Assembly (NCBI GenBank): GCA_904063045.1
Contig: CAJFCJ010000007.1
Span: 4,471,404 to 4,535,403, forward strand
DNA: 64,000 nucleotides
Reading direction: 5' to 3'
Source of the DNA: Dimorphilus gyrociliatus
Taxonomy: Eukaryota > Annelida > Polychaeta > Dinophilidae
Positions 37,388 to 48,736 of the stretch are shown here, one piece after another. A program made the position numbers and the translations under genes. Position 1 is the first letter of the stretch, and the number at the start of each line of letters is the position of its first letter. The notes under the pieces were generated by a model, which was not told the DNA's origin, did not search any database, and saw nothing but the letters and a program-made list of their open reading frames with translations.

Positions 37388-40300
37388 AATCATTCTATCT
37401 CTAATTGCTATATTACTGATATATACTCTTATTTAGTTTATGGTCTATGTAACTATCTTTTAACTGACAAAGTAATTATGGAAAATCTTAAAGCATGCAA
37501 TAGCATTTTTTCAGGATTATTTTATATTTTGATGAAACTTAACATCTTTTTTCATAAAACGTTAGAGAAGATAACAAGAACAGAAAATCTCCGTTCGATG
37601 ATAGGACTAGGTGGAGTCCGAAAAATGAGTTTGAATCTGATAGAAAGACCTTATTAAGAAAGAGCCCCTTAGACGACAGAATTGATGATAGACGAAGCAG
37701 TGCGTTGATTTTTACTCTTTCTTCTATCAGCTTAACTAAGCGTTTGTCCATTTTTAGATGGAAGAAGAAGTATAACACCAAAAGATGAAGTGGACTCACG
37801 AAAACCCTTACCTGCAAATCGCTTTGACAGAGGAAGAAAAAGTCCTTTTGGTGCTGAAAATGATAAAGATTTCGGTACGCTAGAATTAATGCAATTATAT
37901 TTTGTTTACAAAAATTCAAGATTAAAAAAAATTATATTATCATTAGATAATAGAAATAGGCGAACACCAAAAGATGAATTTGAGAGAGATAGACCCAAAC
38001 CTTCATATCGAAGCGACAGAGACAGAAAAAGTCCATATGACAAGAAGTCACTAGGTTTGAACAAAGTTCATAACAACCTTTCAGTGCTTCATTATATCTC
38101 TAATCTCTATTTAATAATTTTTTAGCTCAGGATAGTGAAGATGATGATCTAGACTGGGAAAATTATAGAAAGAAGCGACCCGATGATAAGAGATCCTATG
38201 ATAGGGATGATCGTAGAACGCCCAAAGATCATTTTGAAAAGCCTAAGGTACCAAGTCGCATGGATAAAAATAGAAAAAGCCCTCATGGATTAGACAGGGA
38301 TAATGATTATTATGGTAAGATAAGAAAAACCCATTCATTGAAATTTAATAAGTAATTTTTTCAGATAAGAAGAATCAATGGAACGGTCGTGATGACGATG
38401 ATAACTATTATGATCATGGAGGCAGAAACAAACGTGATTTAGACTCAAACGGTAGAGGTAGAAAAACTCATGAAGATTACAGACGAAAACATTCCTTCGG
38501 ATACGATAGCGATGAAGACAAAGACTTTAAGGGTGATAGACGATCGGGTGATGGGACTAGAGACTATAGAGATCGTAAGACACCAGACTTTTCAAGGAGG
38601 AAATCACCAGTCGACGAAAGAGATCGTAAGACACCAGACTTTTCACGGAGGAAATCACCAGTCGACGAAAGAGATCGAAATAAATCAGACTTCTCAAGAC
38701 GATCCCCTTATGATAAGAACGACCGTAAGACACCAGATTTTTCAAGGAGAAAGTCACCAGTAGATAGAAACGACCGTTACCAAGGTACCTATAAAAAACA
38801 CTTTGCTTTATTTGTCTAAAACCCAAAATTTCACAAACAGATGAGAGAAGACGATCAATTACACCAAAAAATACGGAAACGTCAAAATATGGCAGGAGAA
38901 CACCCAAAAACGATAGAGATGATGACAAAGACGAAACTAGATTCCCAAATGGTATAAATATTAAAAATATCCTATTTTGGCAAAACATAATTATTGCGTT
39001 TGCTTAACGCAGAGAGACGGAAGTCTTCAGTATTTGATTTTATGGACGACGATAAAAAATCACCAAAACCAACAAGAAGAAAGAGTATCGAAACTACTGA
39101 AAAAAAATTTCAACCAAGAGTACCAAAAAGGTTTGTTTATCTTCATAAAAGTTAGTTTTAGTATGATGTATGAACAACGATTAATTAGTCTTATTGAATT
39201 TAAATATGCAATAAAATTATTCTAGTAATAAGGGTTAGGGTAAGACAACTATTCAATTGTTTATTCTACAGGAATAAGGAAAAGGACAATTTTGGCGATA
39301 CCGACAAGGAAACTAGGGATAAGGTATTTATCAATTTGTTATTTAAAATATATCAATTACATTATTATTATCAAACAAGGTTTTATTTAAATAAAATTAT
39401 AAAAGAATCAATAAATCAATGTTAAAAAATTTCAATTCTACTCTATTTCAATCATGTTTCATAGCCAAGACCAGCTCAAAGGAATCCGCAAGCAGACGAC
39501 AGTTCTATTTGTCAAGACTTAGAGCATAGCCCTGTTCCTATTCGAAGAAAATCTCTTGAACAGTAATATAACAATTTATCTATTTATATGTTATAGTTGT
39601 TTTTAAATTTTTATTTTAATGTCTACCTTTAGGCCTGCTCCTACTCGTACAGCTCATACTGCAAAATCTAAAATGAATAGTACCGCCATAGATTCCGTAG
39701 CAGATGCCCAATTTCAATTCCAACCTATAGATGCCGATGGCGACAAGACGTTTGTTTTAGAATTTAAAATAAATACGTATACTTAGCGAAAATTTATTTT
39801 CAAAAGGCAAGAGAATGTTGAAGATGACGAAAATGAGAAAAAGAAGAAGGTACGAAAGCATAAGCCAATCCCTCGTTATGGAAAAATTTCAGGTTTCATT
39901 TCTATACTAAATCAATTGTTTAAAGTTAAATCTATATGTAAACGATTTCAGGGTCAAAAACTCTTCCATTAAACACTAATACTGTTGACCTCAGCAGTAC
40001 TTCATCAATTAGAGATGCTGTTTTTAATGAATGGAAGAAAACAAGAGGCAAGGAATATCCATTAAAATTGGCTCAAGAAAAAAAAGAAAGAGAGGAGAAA
40101 GAGTTAAAAGAAATGGAAGAATTAAAGGTTAAGCTATTTCTTTATCTCTTTTTTTCTTAAGTGATTGAACTTGTTGTTTCAATAATTTAGTCTAAAAGAG
40201 AAATGGGTGAAAAGGCGTATCAGCAATGGCTGTTAAACAAAAAGCGTTCAGCTCCAGTCGTTAAAAAGAGAAAAGAAAAGTCAGATGAAGAAAAAAGGCG

Positions 40301-40872
40301 AGATGAAATGGAAGCAAAAGAAATGAAGCGAAAACAGATGGAAAAAGTTTTCGAGGAATGGAAAAAAGAAAAATTGTATCGTGAAAGAGAAGCTAAAAGA
40401 GTAGAAGAGGATAAGAGAAGAGATGAAGAGAGAAAACAAAGAAAAAAATCGGAAGAGAAGGAAGAGAAGAAAGAAAAATTTGATGTGGACCGATGGTAAG
40501 TTACAGTTGACTAAAAAGCCTAAAGACCTAATATATTTAAATAAGAGATTATTACTATTAGGAAAGAGAAAAAGAAAAGAGAAATAGAAAGAAAGAAGTA
40601 CGAAGAGGAACGAAAACAAAGAGAGAAGGAGGAGGAAGAATATCGATTGAATAAGGAAAAAATTGAAAAATCCAATGAGGAGTATGAAGCATGGAGAAAA
40701 CGCAAGGTTTAGTTTATTCAATAAATATTCAATATTAGTAAATTAAAAGCATTCCTCACTTTTTCTTGAATAGGAAACTGAGACTAGACGTAAAAGTGCT
40801 TCAAGAATACAATTTTCTGAAGACAGAGCACCTTTTAGACCGGCATCTTCAACTATACCATTTGGAAGGTAA
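35948..40872 (+). CDS. Large charged coiled-coil protein, MAP9/CCDC181-like
   Basis: Twenty-one exons form one frame of 969 residues: 35948-36068, 36131-36374, 36523-36587, 36893-36937, 37003-37096, 37260-37325, 37566-37699, 37758-37874, 37947-38054, 38126-38314, 38365-38784, 38841-38951, 39013-39130, 39272-39323, 39465-39562, 39633-39749, 39807-39892, 39952-40127, 40191-40495, 40562-40706, 40774-40872. The N-terminal two thirds are Arg/Asp/Ser-rich and disordered with many RKSP or RRTP sites suited to proline-directed kinases, including a four-unit tandem repeat at 38571-38771. The C-terminal third is a Lys/Glu coiled coil with recurring [AF]xxW motifs (VFNEWKK, AYQQWLLNKK, VFEEWKKEK, YEAWRKRK). 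That pattern resembles the microtubule-binding C-termini of MAP9 and CCDC181. Microtubule association is an inference; the family call is moderate. Confidence 0.72.
37352..37387. repeat. (CTAT)n microsatellite in an intron
   Basis: Nine tetranucleotide units within the intron 37326-37565 of the coiled-coil gene. Confidence 0.9.
38571..38771 (+). repeat. Four tandem coding repeats (17-residue unit)
   Basis: The unit DRKTPDFSRRKSPVDER is encoded at 38571-38621, 38622-38672 and 38721-38771 (last copy slightly changed), with a degenerate 16-residue copy at 38673-38720. The first two units are almost identical at DNA level, showing recent tandem expansion. Confidence 0.9.
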
Positions 40873-41220
40873 TAGAATTGAATATCAAAGAAGTTAAAAT
40901 ACGTTATATCTAACTCTTTTCCATAATTAAGAATGTCGTCGTTTAAAAATAATCATTAAGAGATTATTTAATTGTTTCTATATATAAAATCTCTATCTTT
41001 TTCAATTAGCAATTCTAAAACAATACTTTACTTATTTTTTATAATAACTAGATCTATTTTTTAATGTACTTTTAAAAAATAACAATAATTAACCAACTTA
41101 ATTCTCGATACCGTCCTTATTCAAGCAAATATACGTTTTGAATACTACTATTTATTTTATTTCTATTGTTAATGTCTTCTATTGGTGTCTACACTTTTTA
41201 ATTATTTATTATATTATTAT

Positions 41221-42751
41221 TTAATTCTAATAAATTTATAGAAAAAAGTAAATAATTTGATGTTTGATTGTATTAGAATAGTTAAAAACTTATTAAAGGT
41301 TTCTGTTGATCAACTGGCAATACATTTTCGTTCTCTTTCTACATGTTAAAAGACAGCAATAGTATTAAAGAAACATTTGACTGGCTTAATTATTACCTTA
41401 AATATGTCAACAAACACATACAAATACTTTCTACATTTTTATTGACTAATTATTAAAAGTGAACTCTGAATCTTCTCTTATGAGTATTGTGCCTCTTTTT
41501 TTCTAAAATTGACAAATTGACAATCCTGCCTTTCGATAGCTTTTCTTATATACCTCGACACTTTCAAAGTGAATATTTTTCTACGAGTTTACCAATTCTT
41601 TCAAAAGGTAGATGTTACACGTTTCACAATTAATTAATGAATCAGGACTATTTGGATACAATGAACATAGTTCTGTTAAACTATTATAAATTACAGCAAC
41701 ACAGGATGTGGCTATTTCACAAAAAAATGCACAATTAATAACTGATCGACTCTTCAACTTATCCAGAATTGTTGGTGACGTTGAATCGAACTTCCTTTTC
41801 ACCAAAACATATATTGGACTTTTCTCTATGAAATTCAACGTGATTAATTTGAATATTAAAATATCTATAGAAATTTACCAGGTAATTCTGCTGTTGTTGT
41901 TGATGGGACGGCTGTTGTTGTTGGAGCGCTTGTCGTTTCTTTAATGACGAAACAGTAAATTAGTATAGTTAGAATATAATAAAACACAACCATAATACTC
42001 TGAGTTGTAGTTTCTTCGAAGAAAAGCTCCGACGGAGTTGTTGGTGCCATTATTGTTGTATCTTCAGTAGTTAGAAATTGTTTTTCCTCAAAATAAACAT
42101 ATTTTTATAATAATTAACATCTTTTATATGTTTAAGTGCTATTATTACTTTTTGGCACATAACACCGTTCAAATCAGAGCGATTTTGTTCAACCCAAATT
42201 CCATTGGTTACTCCTCCTTGAGATAGTTTCATTGCAAATGCTTCATCTACCTTGGGTACGTTGCCAGCAAAAAACCAATATAGCAATTTTGTTCCATCGT
42301 CGTAACGATTGCGTAATATATAGCCATCGTTTGTTTTATTCTCTGAAATGTTTAAGTGTTCTATTTATAGAAGAAGAAAGCAGAGCAAACTTACCAAAGT
42401 CTCTAACTCCCAACCAGTAACCACTTTTGATATTTGGATTTTGTATCCCTTGTAATAAAGATTGCACGTCGGTATTTTCTATCGCCGACTTTATTCTAAC
42501 CATTGTAAGTCCTTTTGCAGAACAAAACGACCTGAAAGTTAATGTACTTGTTAAAATCATTACATCTATCTTCATATTAAACTTACAAAGTATCTTCCCA
42601 CGTTTTACTTATAGATTGATTTATATAGTAGCAAAAATTTCCAAGAGGTCCTTCCCCCCAGCCAGTGGCAGTTGGACATTGGCAATCAATTTGAGGATAG
42701 AGATGACGAATTAGAAGATAAACCAAGATAAAATTTTTCATCATAATTAAC
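41221..42751. repeat. 1531-bp recent duplication, copy B
   Basis: Counterpart of 32367-33897 on the same strand. Flanking DNA on both sides is unrelated to that of copy A. Confidence 0.95.
41581..42744 (-). CDS. Secreted C-type lectin / Thr-rich / PAN-like protein, copy B
   Basis: Same six-exon structure shifted by 8854 bases: 42744..42587, 42531..42395, 42342..42149, 42086..41999, 41938..41879, 41825..41581, giving 293 residues. The only coding difference I see is in the hydrophobic leader, where TCG (Ser) of copy A is TTG (Leu) here. That makes the leader more hydrophobic and a better signal peptide. The duplication ends 7 bases upstream of the ATG, so copies A and B have unrelated promoters and may be expressed differently. 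Domain content is as for copy A: C-type lectin-like domain without evident calcium-site triplets, Thr/Pro stalk, PAN-like Cys module. Confidence 0.8.
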
Positions 42752-43924
42752 CGAGTTCCTTGTGAAGACTGAAAGAACGATATTGAGATTCGGCCATTTG
42801 TTAATTTGATAGCATAAGAAGGTTACTTGTGTTTGCGTTTCAGGCTAAGTAATAAAAAGTTATTTTGAGGAATACAGTAACCGTAGGATATTGATCGAAA
42901 CGTTTTTGTTTTAAAAGGAAAGGGATCAATTGAAACGATTCAGTTTTTTTTGTCTTAAAAGAACGTTTTAATAGAAATAAAAGTAAATTAAGTAAGCGTT
43001 AATTATTATAATTGAAACATTTTAAACGAGTTTTATCTGACATTCTTGTAATAATAGAGGATAGAATCTGTTCAACGAACCGGAAGAAATAATTGTATGA
43101 AAATCATCATCATTTTTTCATTCAAACTATTCAAGATCAATTCGAATTTTATAGAATTTTTATGCAATTTGCGTCTATGTTCAAATTAATTATCTATTTA
43201 TCTATTTTGATTTAACAATTTGTAATGTGAAGTTGGTTTGGTACGAAGATAATTTTAGTACTGTTTTACATGAATGAATTTTTTTTATATGTAATAGATG
43301 ACGACCTTCGTTCTTACCTGGAAAAGCCGATTCGCTCTAAGAGTGATTAAGAGCAGTCTTGGTGAATCTATTAATGAATTAACTAAGTCTTTTGTATTGT
43401 AATTTTTGTATCAATTTTTTTGTCGTGTTAATGTAGCATTTCATAAGTTTAATGAACTTAAAATTGAAGAACAAAGGGAAAAGTCTTGTATAAAACAATA
43501 AAGAATCAATATAAAATTACTTTAAATTAAGATGTTGTCATAAGTGTAAAACTTAATAGCCTAACAATTGTATTAAATTACATAAAAATACTTTTATTCA
43601 TTAATGTCTTCTAAGAGTAATTAATTGATAAAAGTTCTTTTCCTAGTAAGTCTCTATTGAAAGTTGAGCTTGAAAGATTTCAAGGTTTTTTAACCTTTCA
43701 ACAAGTAACTCTCATTAAAGAAAATATAACAATTACTGCTTAAAATATAAATAAAATGTTACATTTAACAGAATCATATTTACCATTCAGTGTATGCCGG
43801 CTAAATTCTCATTTATAAGTAGAATGACGTTAATTTTATTCAAAGGATTTACTTTTATTCGACCAATAGGAATGTTCATAGGCCTTTCTGTTCTTGATAC
43901 TGGGTAGCAGACGACGAGGTTAAC
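42752..43924. other. Intergenic segment
   Basis: No coding exon is seen. It holds the presumed promoters of lectin copy B (minus strand) and TMEM53 (plus strand), which diverge from here. Confidence 0.5.
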
Positions 43925-44965
43925 ATGTCGAAGCGAAATATATTAAAAATTACTTTACCTAAAAATAATTTCCCTGTGTCAAATGAATTGAAAAATAAAG
44001 AACTAAGGAAGAGATTAATTGAATTAAATGATCCGCTGATATTAGTAATAGGATGGGCAGGTGGTATAGACAAGTACGTTTCCAAGTATAGCGATATTTG
44101 GGAAGAAAAGAACTGCATCACAGCTAGATATTGTGTATCGGCAGCTGATGGGTTTTCTTCTAAAGATACTGGAACTCTTGCCGCAGCAAACATAGTTGAA
44201 GAGTTACAAGAACGTTTGGGAGTTGAAAAGCGCCCTGTTCTCATACATTCTTTTAGGTACTTTTCTTATATAAGAATCCTGAGGTCATAAACTGGGTTTC
44301 TAAACTATCCGACGCCCTTTTTAAAATTTAATTAATATCGTTCAATTAAATAAAAATCAATTTAATAAGATAGTTATATTGTTAAATACTTCATCCATAG
44401 CTTGATATTAATTAACTTATCTAATAATGAATTTAAATTTTTCAACAGTAATGGCGGAGGATCCATCTACAGACGTTTAGTACAAAATGATAATTACAAG
44501 GAATTGAAAATTATAGGAAGTATTATTGACTCTGCACCTGGTAAAAGGAGATTACTGGGTGGAATAAATGCCGTTAACTCAACTTTAATTGCAATGAACG
44601 CACCTTTATTATACAGATATGCAAAAGTTGCTGTTTTTATCTTAAGAAGTGTTTTAAAAGCTATTTGGCAAACTTTTTGGGGTAAAGTCGACCATGTTTA
44701 CAAAGGTTTAATACATATTCCTGTAAGATGGCCGGAAGGATACATATACAGCGAGAAAGATGATGTCATATACGCTGATGATGTTAGGGAATTTATTGAT
44801 AACAGAAAAAGAAAGGCGGGTGGTAGCTTCGATATTGAAACATTACAGTTAAAAGATTCGGATCATGTACAACATTTACGAAAATATCCGATATTGTATA
44901 AAGAATTTTGCTTTAATTTCTTTGATAAAGCCTTTACGATTTATAATCAAAATGCTAAATTATAA
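43925..44965 (+). CDS. TMEM53: TMEM53 family protein (DUF829 alpha/beta-hydrolase fold)
   Basis: Two exons, 43925..44256 and 44449..44965, joined in phase 2 give 282 residues, close to the vertebrate length. Diagnostic segments are LVIGWAGGIDKYVSKYSDIW, HSFSNGGGSIYRRLV (nucleophile-elbow-like, split by the intron), GSIIDSAPGKRRL and WPEGYIYSEKDDVIYADDV. A hydrophobic stretch at about residues 170-190 corresponds to the membrane segment of the family. TMEM53 sits in the nuclear envelope and ER, and in vertebrates it limits BMP-SMAD signalling. The Ser of SNGG and an Asp of EKDDVIYADD are in the places of a hydrolase triad, though enzyme activity is unproven in the family. Start chosen at the first ATG. 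Confidence 0.93.
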
Positions 44966-45400
44966 ATATTCTATTAGTAGTAATTAGATCCTTACCTTTC
45001 CTTTACAATTGAACTTATTTATTGTAAGTTATGTAATTCGATAAATAAATACAGAAATGTGAGAATTTTTCACCAGATGGAGCTATCGTATAGATTTAAA
45101 ATAGATGGCAGCACATTAGGAAAGCCGGCAAAAATTAAATGAAAACGAACACCACAATGGTAAAATAGTCTGAGAGCATCTAGAACGACGCTTGAAAAAA
45201 GTACTTTTCGAAAAAAAGAGCTGATTAGATAAGAAAATTTTATGATTATCTGATAAAAATTTGTGAAAGTTAAACAGTATTTGGATTAAGAACGAAGATA
45301 TACAACTACTTTATTTAGATTATCTTACAAGAGGAATACGAATATATTAATATATATTTATAGAAACAAGATATTATACCTGGATGACAAAAAGAACAAA

Positions 45401-47639
45401 ATGAAAATTCTATTAGTATATTTATTAATAATTGGTTTACAAGAGATATTTTGTAAGGTGAGTAATTATTACATTAGCAGTAGAATTCATAGAAGAGAAG
45501 TTACCTATATGTTTGTTATTAATATATAGAAAGGTCTTTGTGAAAGACACACAAATTATTAATAAAAAACATCATGTAAGAAAATTTCTTAAGTAAATAT
45601 ACTTTTCATTTGTAGCCCATTCATGGGCAGGAAACTGTTTTTAGCTTATACAACTCCTTCAGTACTCTTCTCTCTCTCTCTCTCTCCCTTCGTCTTATCT
45701 TTAATGTTTGAATATTATATTATAAATACACTATGTATATTGGAAAATATAAGGGAGTGGGAGTAGAGTCTTTGAACGTATGAGATTATAAAAGAAATTT
45801 ATGTGTATTATCAACCGTAGTGCATAGAATTTTTAAAGAAGAATAGAGAAAAAAAAACGGCTCTCTTTTATCCATCCGTTCAAGCTTTTTCTCCTCTTTT
45901 ATATCTTTCCCACAAAACTGTTTTATTTGTTGTAAACAATTTTATGTTTGTTCAATGTAAACTTCGACCAACGTCCTCTTTAACCACGAGAGTATTAAGG
46001 CAAGAAAAAGTGAGTTTTCTCTTTCTTATATGTAAATGGCATCTGGCAACTTCTTTTTCTTCTACGGTTCATTAATATTCAAGAGTTTTTTAGAGGGATT
46101 TTTCTTTATGTCTCGCAACCAATCAAAATGCATTATGGCCCCCCACCTCCGTTTCCTTCCCTTTTTAAGCGTAACCTTTATCGTTTATTTCCACTAACGC
46201 CTATTAACACCTGGCACTAAAAGAGAGGAGAGAGGTTGAGAGAGTAAAGAGGGCAGACCGTAGGTGGATAGGAGGCGGGTGCAAAAGATAACAAGATAAA
46301 TTTCATTTAGATGCAATTTCTTACCTATATATATTAGTTAGTGGGCTAAAACGATTCCTTTTATAAGTTAACCTATTGGACTAAGCTAAATTTCGAATAG
46401 TTTTCAATAGTAGGAGCTATTCCTATCAGATTTTCGGATTGAATAGACTTTGACATTTCAATTTTTCCGACCATCTCAACCATTAATAGATGTTTTTGTG
46501 CGTGAAAAATTACATACTGACCGTAAGAAATCTCCTTTCTAAGCTCTCTTTCTTCTATTACTAATATCAAGCGTTCGGAAAAATTTTCTTGTTTCCACCT
46601 CAGCTTTAGCTGATCTTACGTAAGACGTTTGTTCAAGAATTTGAACAAATACCTTTTACCTATAGTTCGAGTGTTAATTATCTACAACATATTACGTAAC
46701 ACTTGATAATCGATTTCGAATAAGTGGTTAAAATTTTTTCTCATTGAATGTTTATATTATTTATTTAACTAGGTCGAACTACCAAAGTTTAAACAATTAA
46801 AACTTCTTTATCCTGGATACGACCGATTCGGAGGCAATTACAATAACTCTAAAATTAAGAAAACAATAGGTAATCAAGCACCTAAACTGAGAATACACAA
46901 TACGGCGTCATTGAGGTTATCTTATACACTTAACCGCTACTCTGGACGACATACAATCGAAAATCCGCCGAGCTATATAGTGGGAAAGAACAGAAAGCGT
47001 TATATCTACAAAGTAACTGAATTTTCAAAATATCTCTCTGAGAAATATGGAGATCCATTAGTTATTAAGGATGCAAATAAAATAAAAGATCAACAGGGTA
47101 TATTAATAGTTTTCTCAACTGGAAGAAGAAATTACATTGGACTATGGGATTGTGGAAAAGTATTTCAATCAAGAAATATATTTAGAAGGAAGCGTAATAT
47201 AAGAAAAATTGAATTTTGGTCAAGTCCGGGTAAGCTATATTTCTATATTTTATTACTAACTGTTATATCTGAATATATATAGTATAGAATTATACAACGA
47301 CAGTTAACATACTTAATTATTCCATTTTCTTTAAAAACTCAACTTTTTAACCTTTGTTTACAAACATACGAGTACGATTTACTATCATCTGAAATTCTAT
47401 AGTATATTTTAATAATAGTAATAAATAAGCTATTGTATTCTATTATTAAATCCTTTTCGTCATTTTGTTTATTTATTCGATACAATATTAATATATATAT
47501 ATATATATATATTGTATAATATACACAATTTGTTAAACATATTATTTTTCTATTTATAGATTCGTTCTGCTTCAAAACAAACAAATCATCAGTCTTTAAA
47601 AGGATTCCCCTTAAATTTGGTAAAGGGAAGAAGGCTTAG
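45401..47639 (+). CDS. Secreted Tae4/Dae4-fold protein lacking both catalytic residues
   Basis: Three exons, 45401..45457, 46773..47229 and 47560..47639, give 197 residues. Exon 1 encodes almost exactly a signal peptide (about 1-18). The rest matches the type VI secretion amidase effector 4 fold: DRFGGNYNN, then NTASLRLSYTLNR at the active-site helix, YIYKVTEFSKYL, DQQGILIVF and NYIGLWDCG. Tae4 enzymes are Cys-His amidases that cut bacterial peptidoglycan stem peptides. Several animals carry secreted, horizontally acquired copies (Dae proteins) used against bacteria. Here the Cys position (before SLRLS) is Ala and the His position (before IGLWD) is Tyr, so hydrolysis is not expected. Introns and the signal peptide show a resident eukaryotic gene, not contamination. 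The frame is intact, suggesting a retained non-enzymatic role such as cell-wall binding or inhibition. Confidence 0.83.
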
Positions 47640-48736
47640 ATTTCTCATTACTTGTTTTCCCCCTACCACTACTACAGTTCCTCCCATCTACACAACGCTA
47701 TAGTCTCGCTTCTAAAACTTGCAAAAATGTTCTCCTTATTTCTTCTTTGTTCTTATGTTTTACAGTTGGCTGTCTAGTCATAAACTTATTATACTGTATT
47801 AAATGAAAATAAGAATAAAATAAGTATCTAGTATTATTAGATGTTATGATAGTAGCGTATATCTTATTTGTTGCTTTCTCTTGCACCAGAGGTCACTGCT
47901 GTGACTGTATTATACCTACATAAGTGAACAAGCAATATTTTAAATTTCTAAAAAAATAAATGAATAATACACTCCTAGCCTGAGTGAGCTAAGATGGCGC
48001 CACTTTAGTTATAGTAGATTTTAGATGTTCAATTTCTCGGAACGAACTTCAGCAAAAGTTTTCAATGTACCTTGCTATATTGGAATTTATCAATTATTAC
48101 ATAAAATATGTAACATGTGTAGTGTGAATAGAAGAAGTGAAGAAGAAAAAGGTTTATTATAGGGATAGAGTTGAAACATACGAAGAAAATAAATCAAAGA
48201 GAGAAACTGTCCTAGTAGTCATTAAAAGCTAATTACTAATACAGATAGACGAATCTTAAAGTTATATAAAATTCTTTTGAAATTAACATACGACTAGCTG
48301 CGGAATATATCAGTAGATATAAAGAAAATAAACCTAATTAGCATATTATCCCTTTAATTCTAAGGGAAGAATTTTCGTTTATTATAAGACTCTATTAATT
48401 ATCGTAATTATAGTTTATCTTGGGTTGATATATAATAAAGACTACATTCAATTTAGAATTGTGGAGTACTACGAATGGGGTTTATCTTATTTCTATCTAA
48501 TTGAATAACTAAATAATTAACTGTAATAGTAATAAGATGAAGGGAGGCTCTATTTTTGGCATTTTATATTTTACCTCTTAGGAGCTATTCTAGCAAATAC
48601 TTAGAAAACTTACAAAAGCTTCTCGTGTGGAATTTTATTTATTCGTAAAGAGAAGAACTGATAGGCTCAAACTTGTAATTTTTTTATACATATAAAGAAG
48701 GGGAAGTATTCATACCTTTATTTATAAGAGAATTTC
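47640..48736. other. Intergenic segment
   Basis: No coding exon is supported. Contains a CTCF-like word at 47992-48000. The minus-strand frame at 47698-47886 is not supported by any recognisable feature. Confidence 0.5.
47992..48005 (+). promoter_or_regulatory. CTCF-like motif AGATGGCGC
   Basis: agatggcgccactt matches AGRKGGCGC, between the Dae4-like gene and the Rubicon-homology gene. Confidence 0.3.

Noticed and set aside
38557-38988. Minus-strand 143-residue frame
   Set aside because: Antisense to the repeat-bearing exon of the coiled-coil gene; it reads the complement of the 17-residue repeats.
39775-39806. Alternative 32-bp intron in the coiled-coil gene
   Set aside because: The frame can also be kept by a 57-bp intron at 39750-39806, which fits the usual minimal intron size here, so I used that.
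40281-40721. Minus-strand Phe/Leu-rich 146-residue frame
   Set aside because: Complement of a Lys/Glu-rich coiled-coil exon, which always yields Phe/Leu-rich antisense frames.
45401-47639. Bacterial contamination as source of the Tae4-like gene
   Set aside because: The gene has a eukaryotic exon structure with GT-AG introns including one of 1.3 kb, is AT-rich like its surroundings and lies between animal genes.
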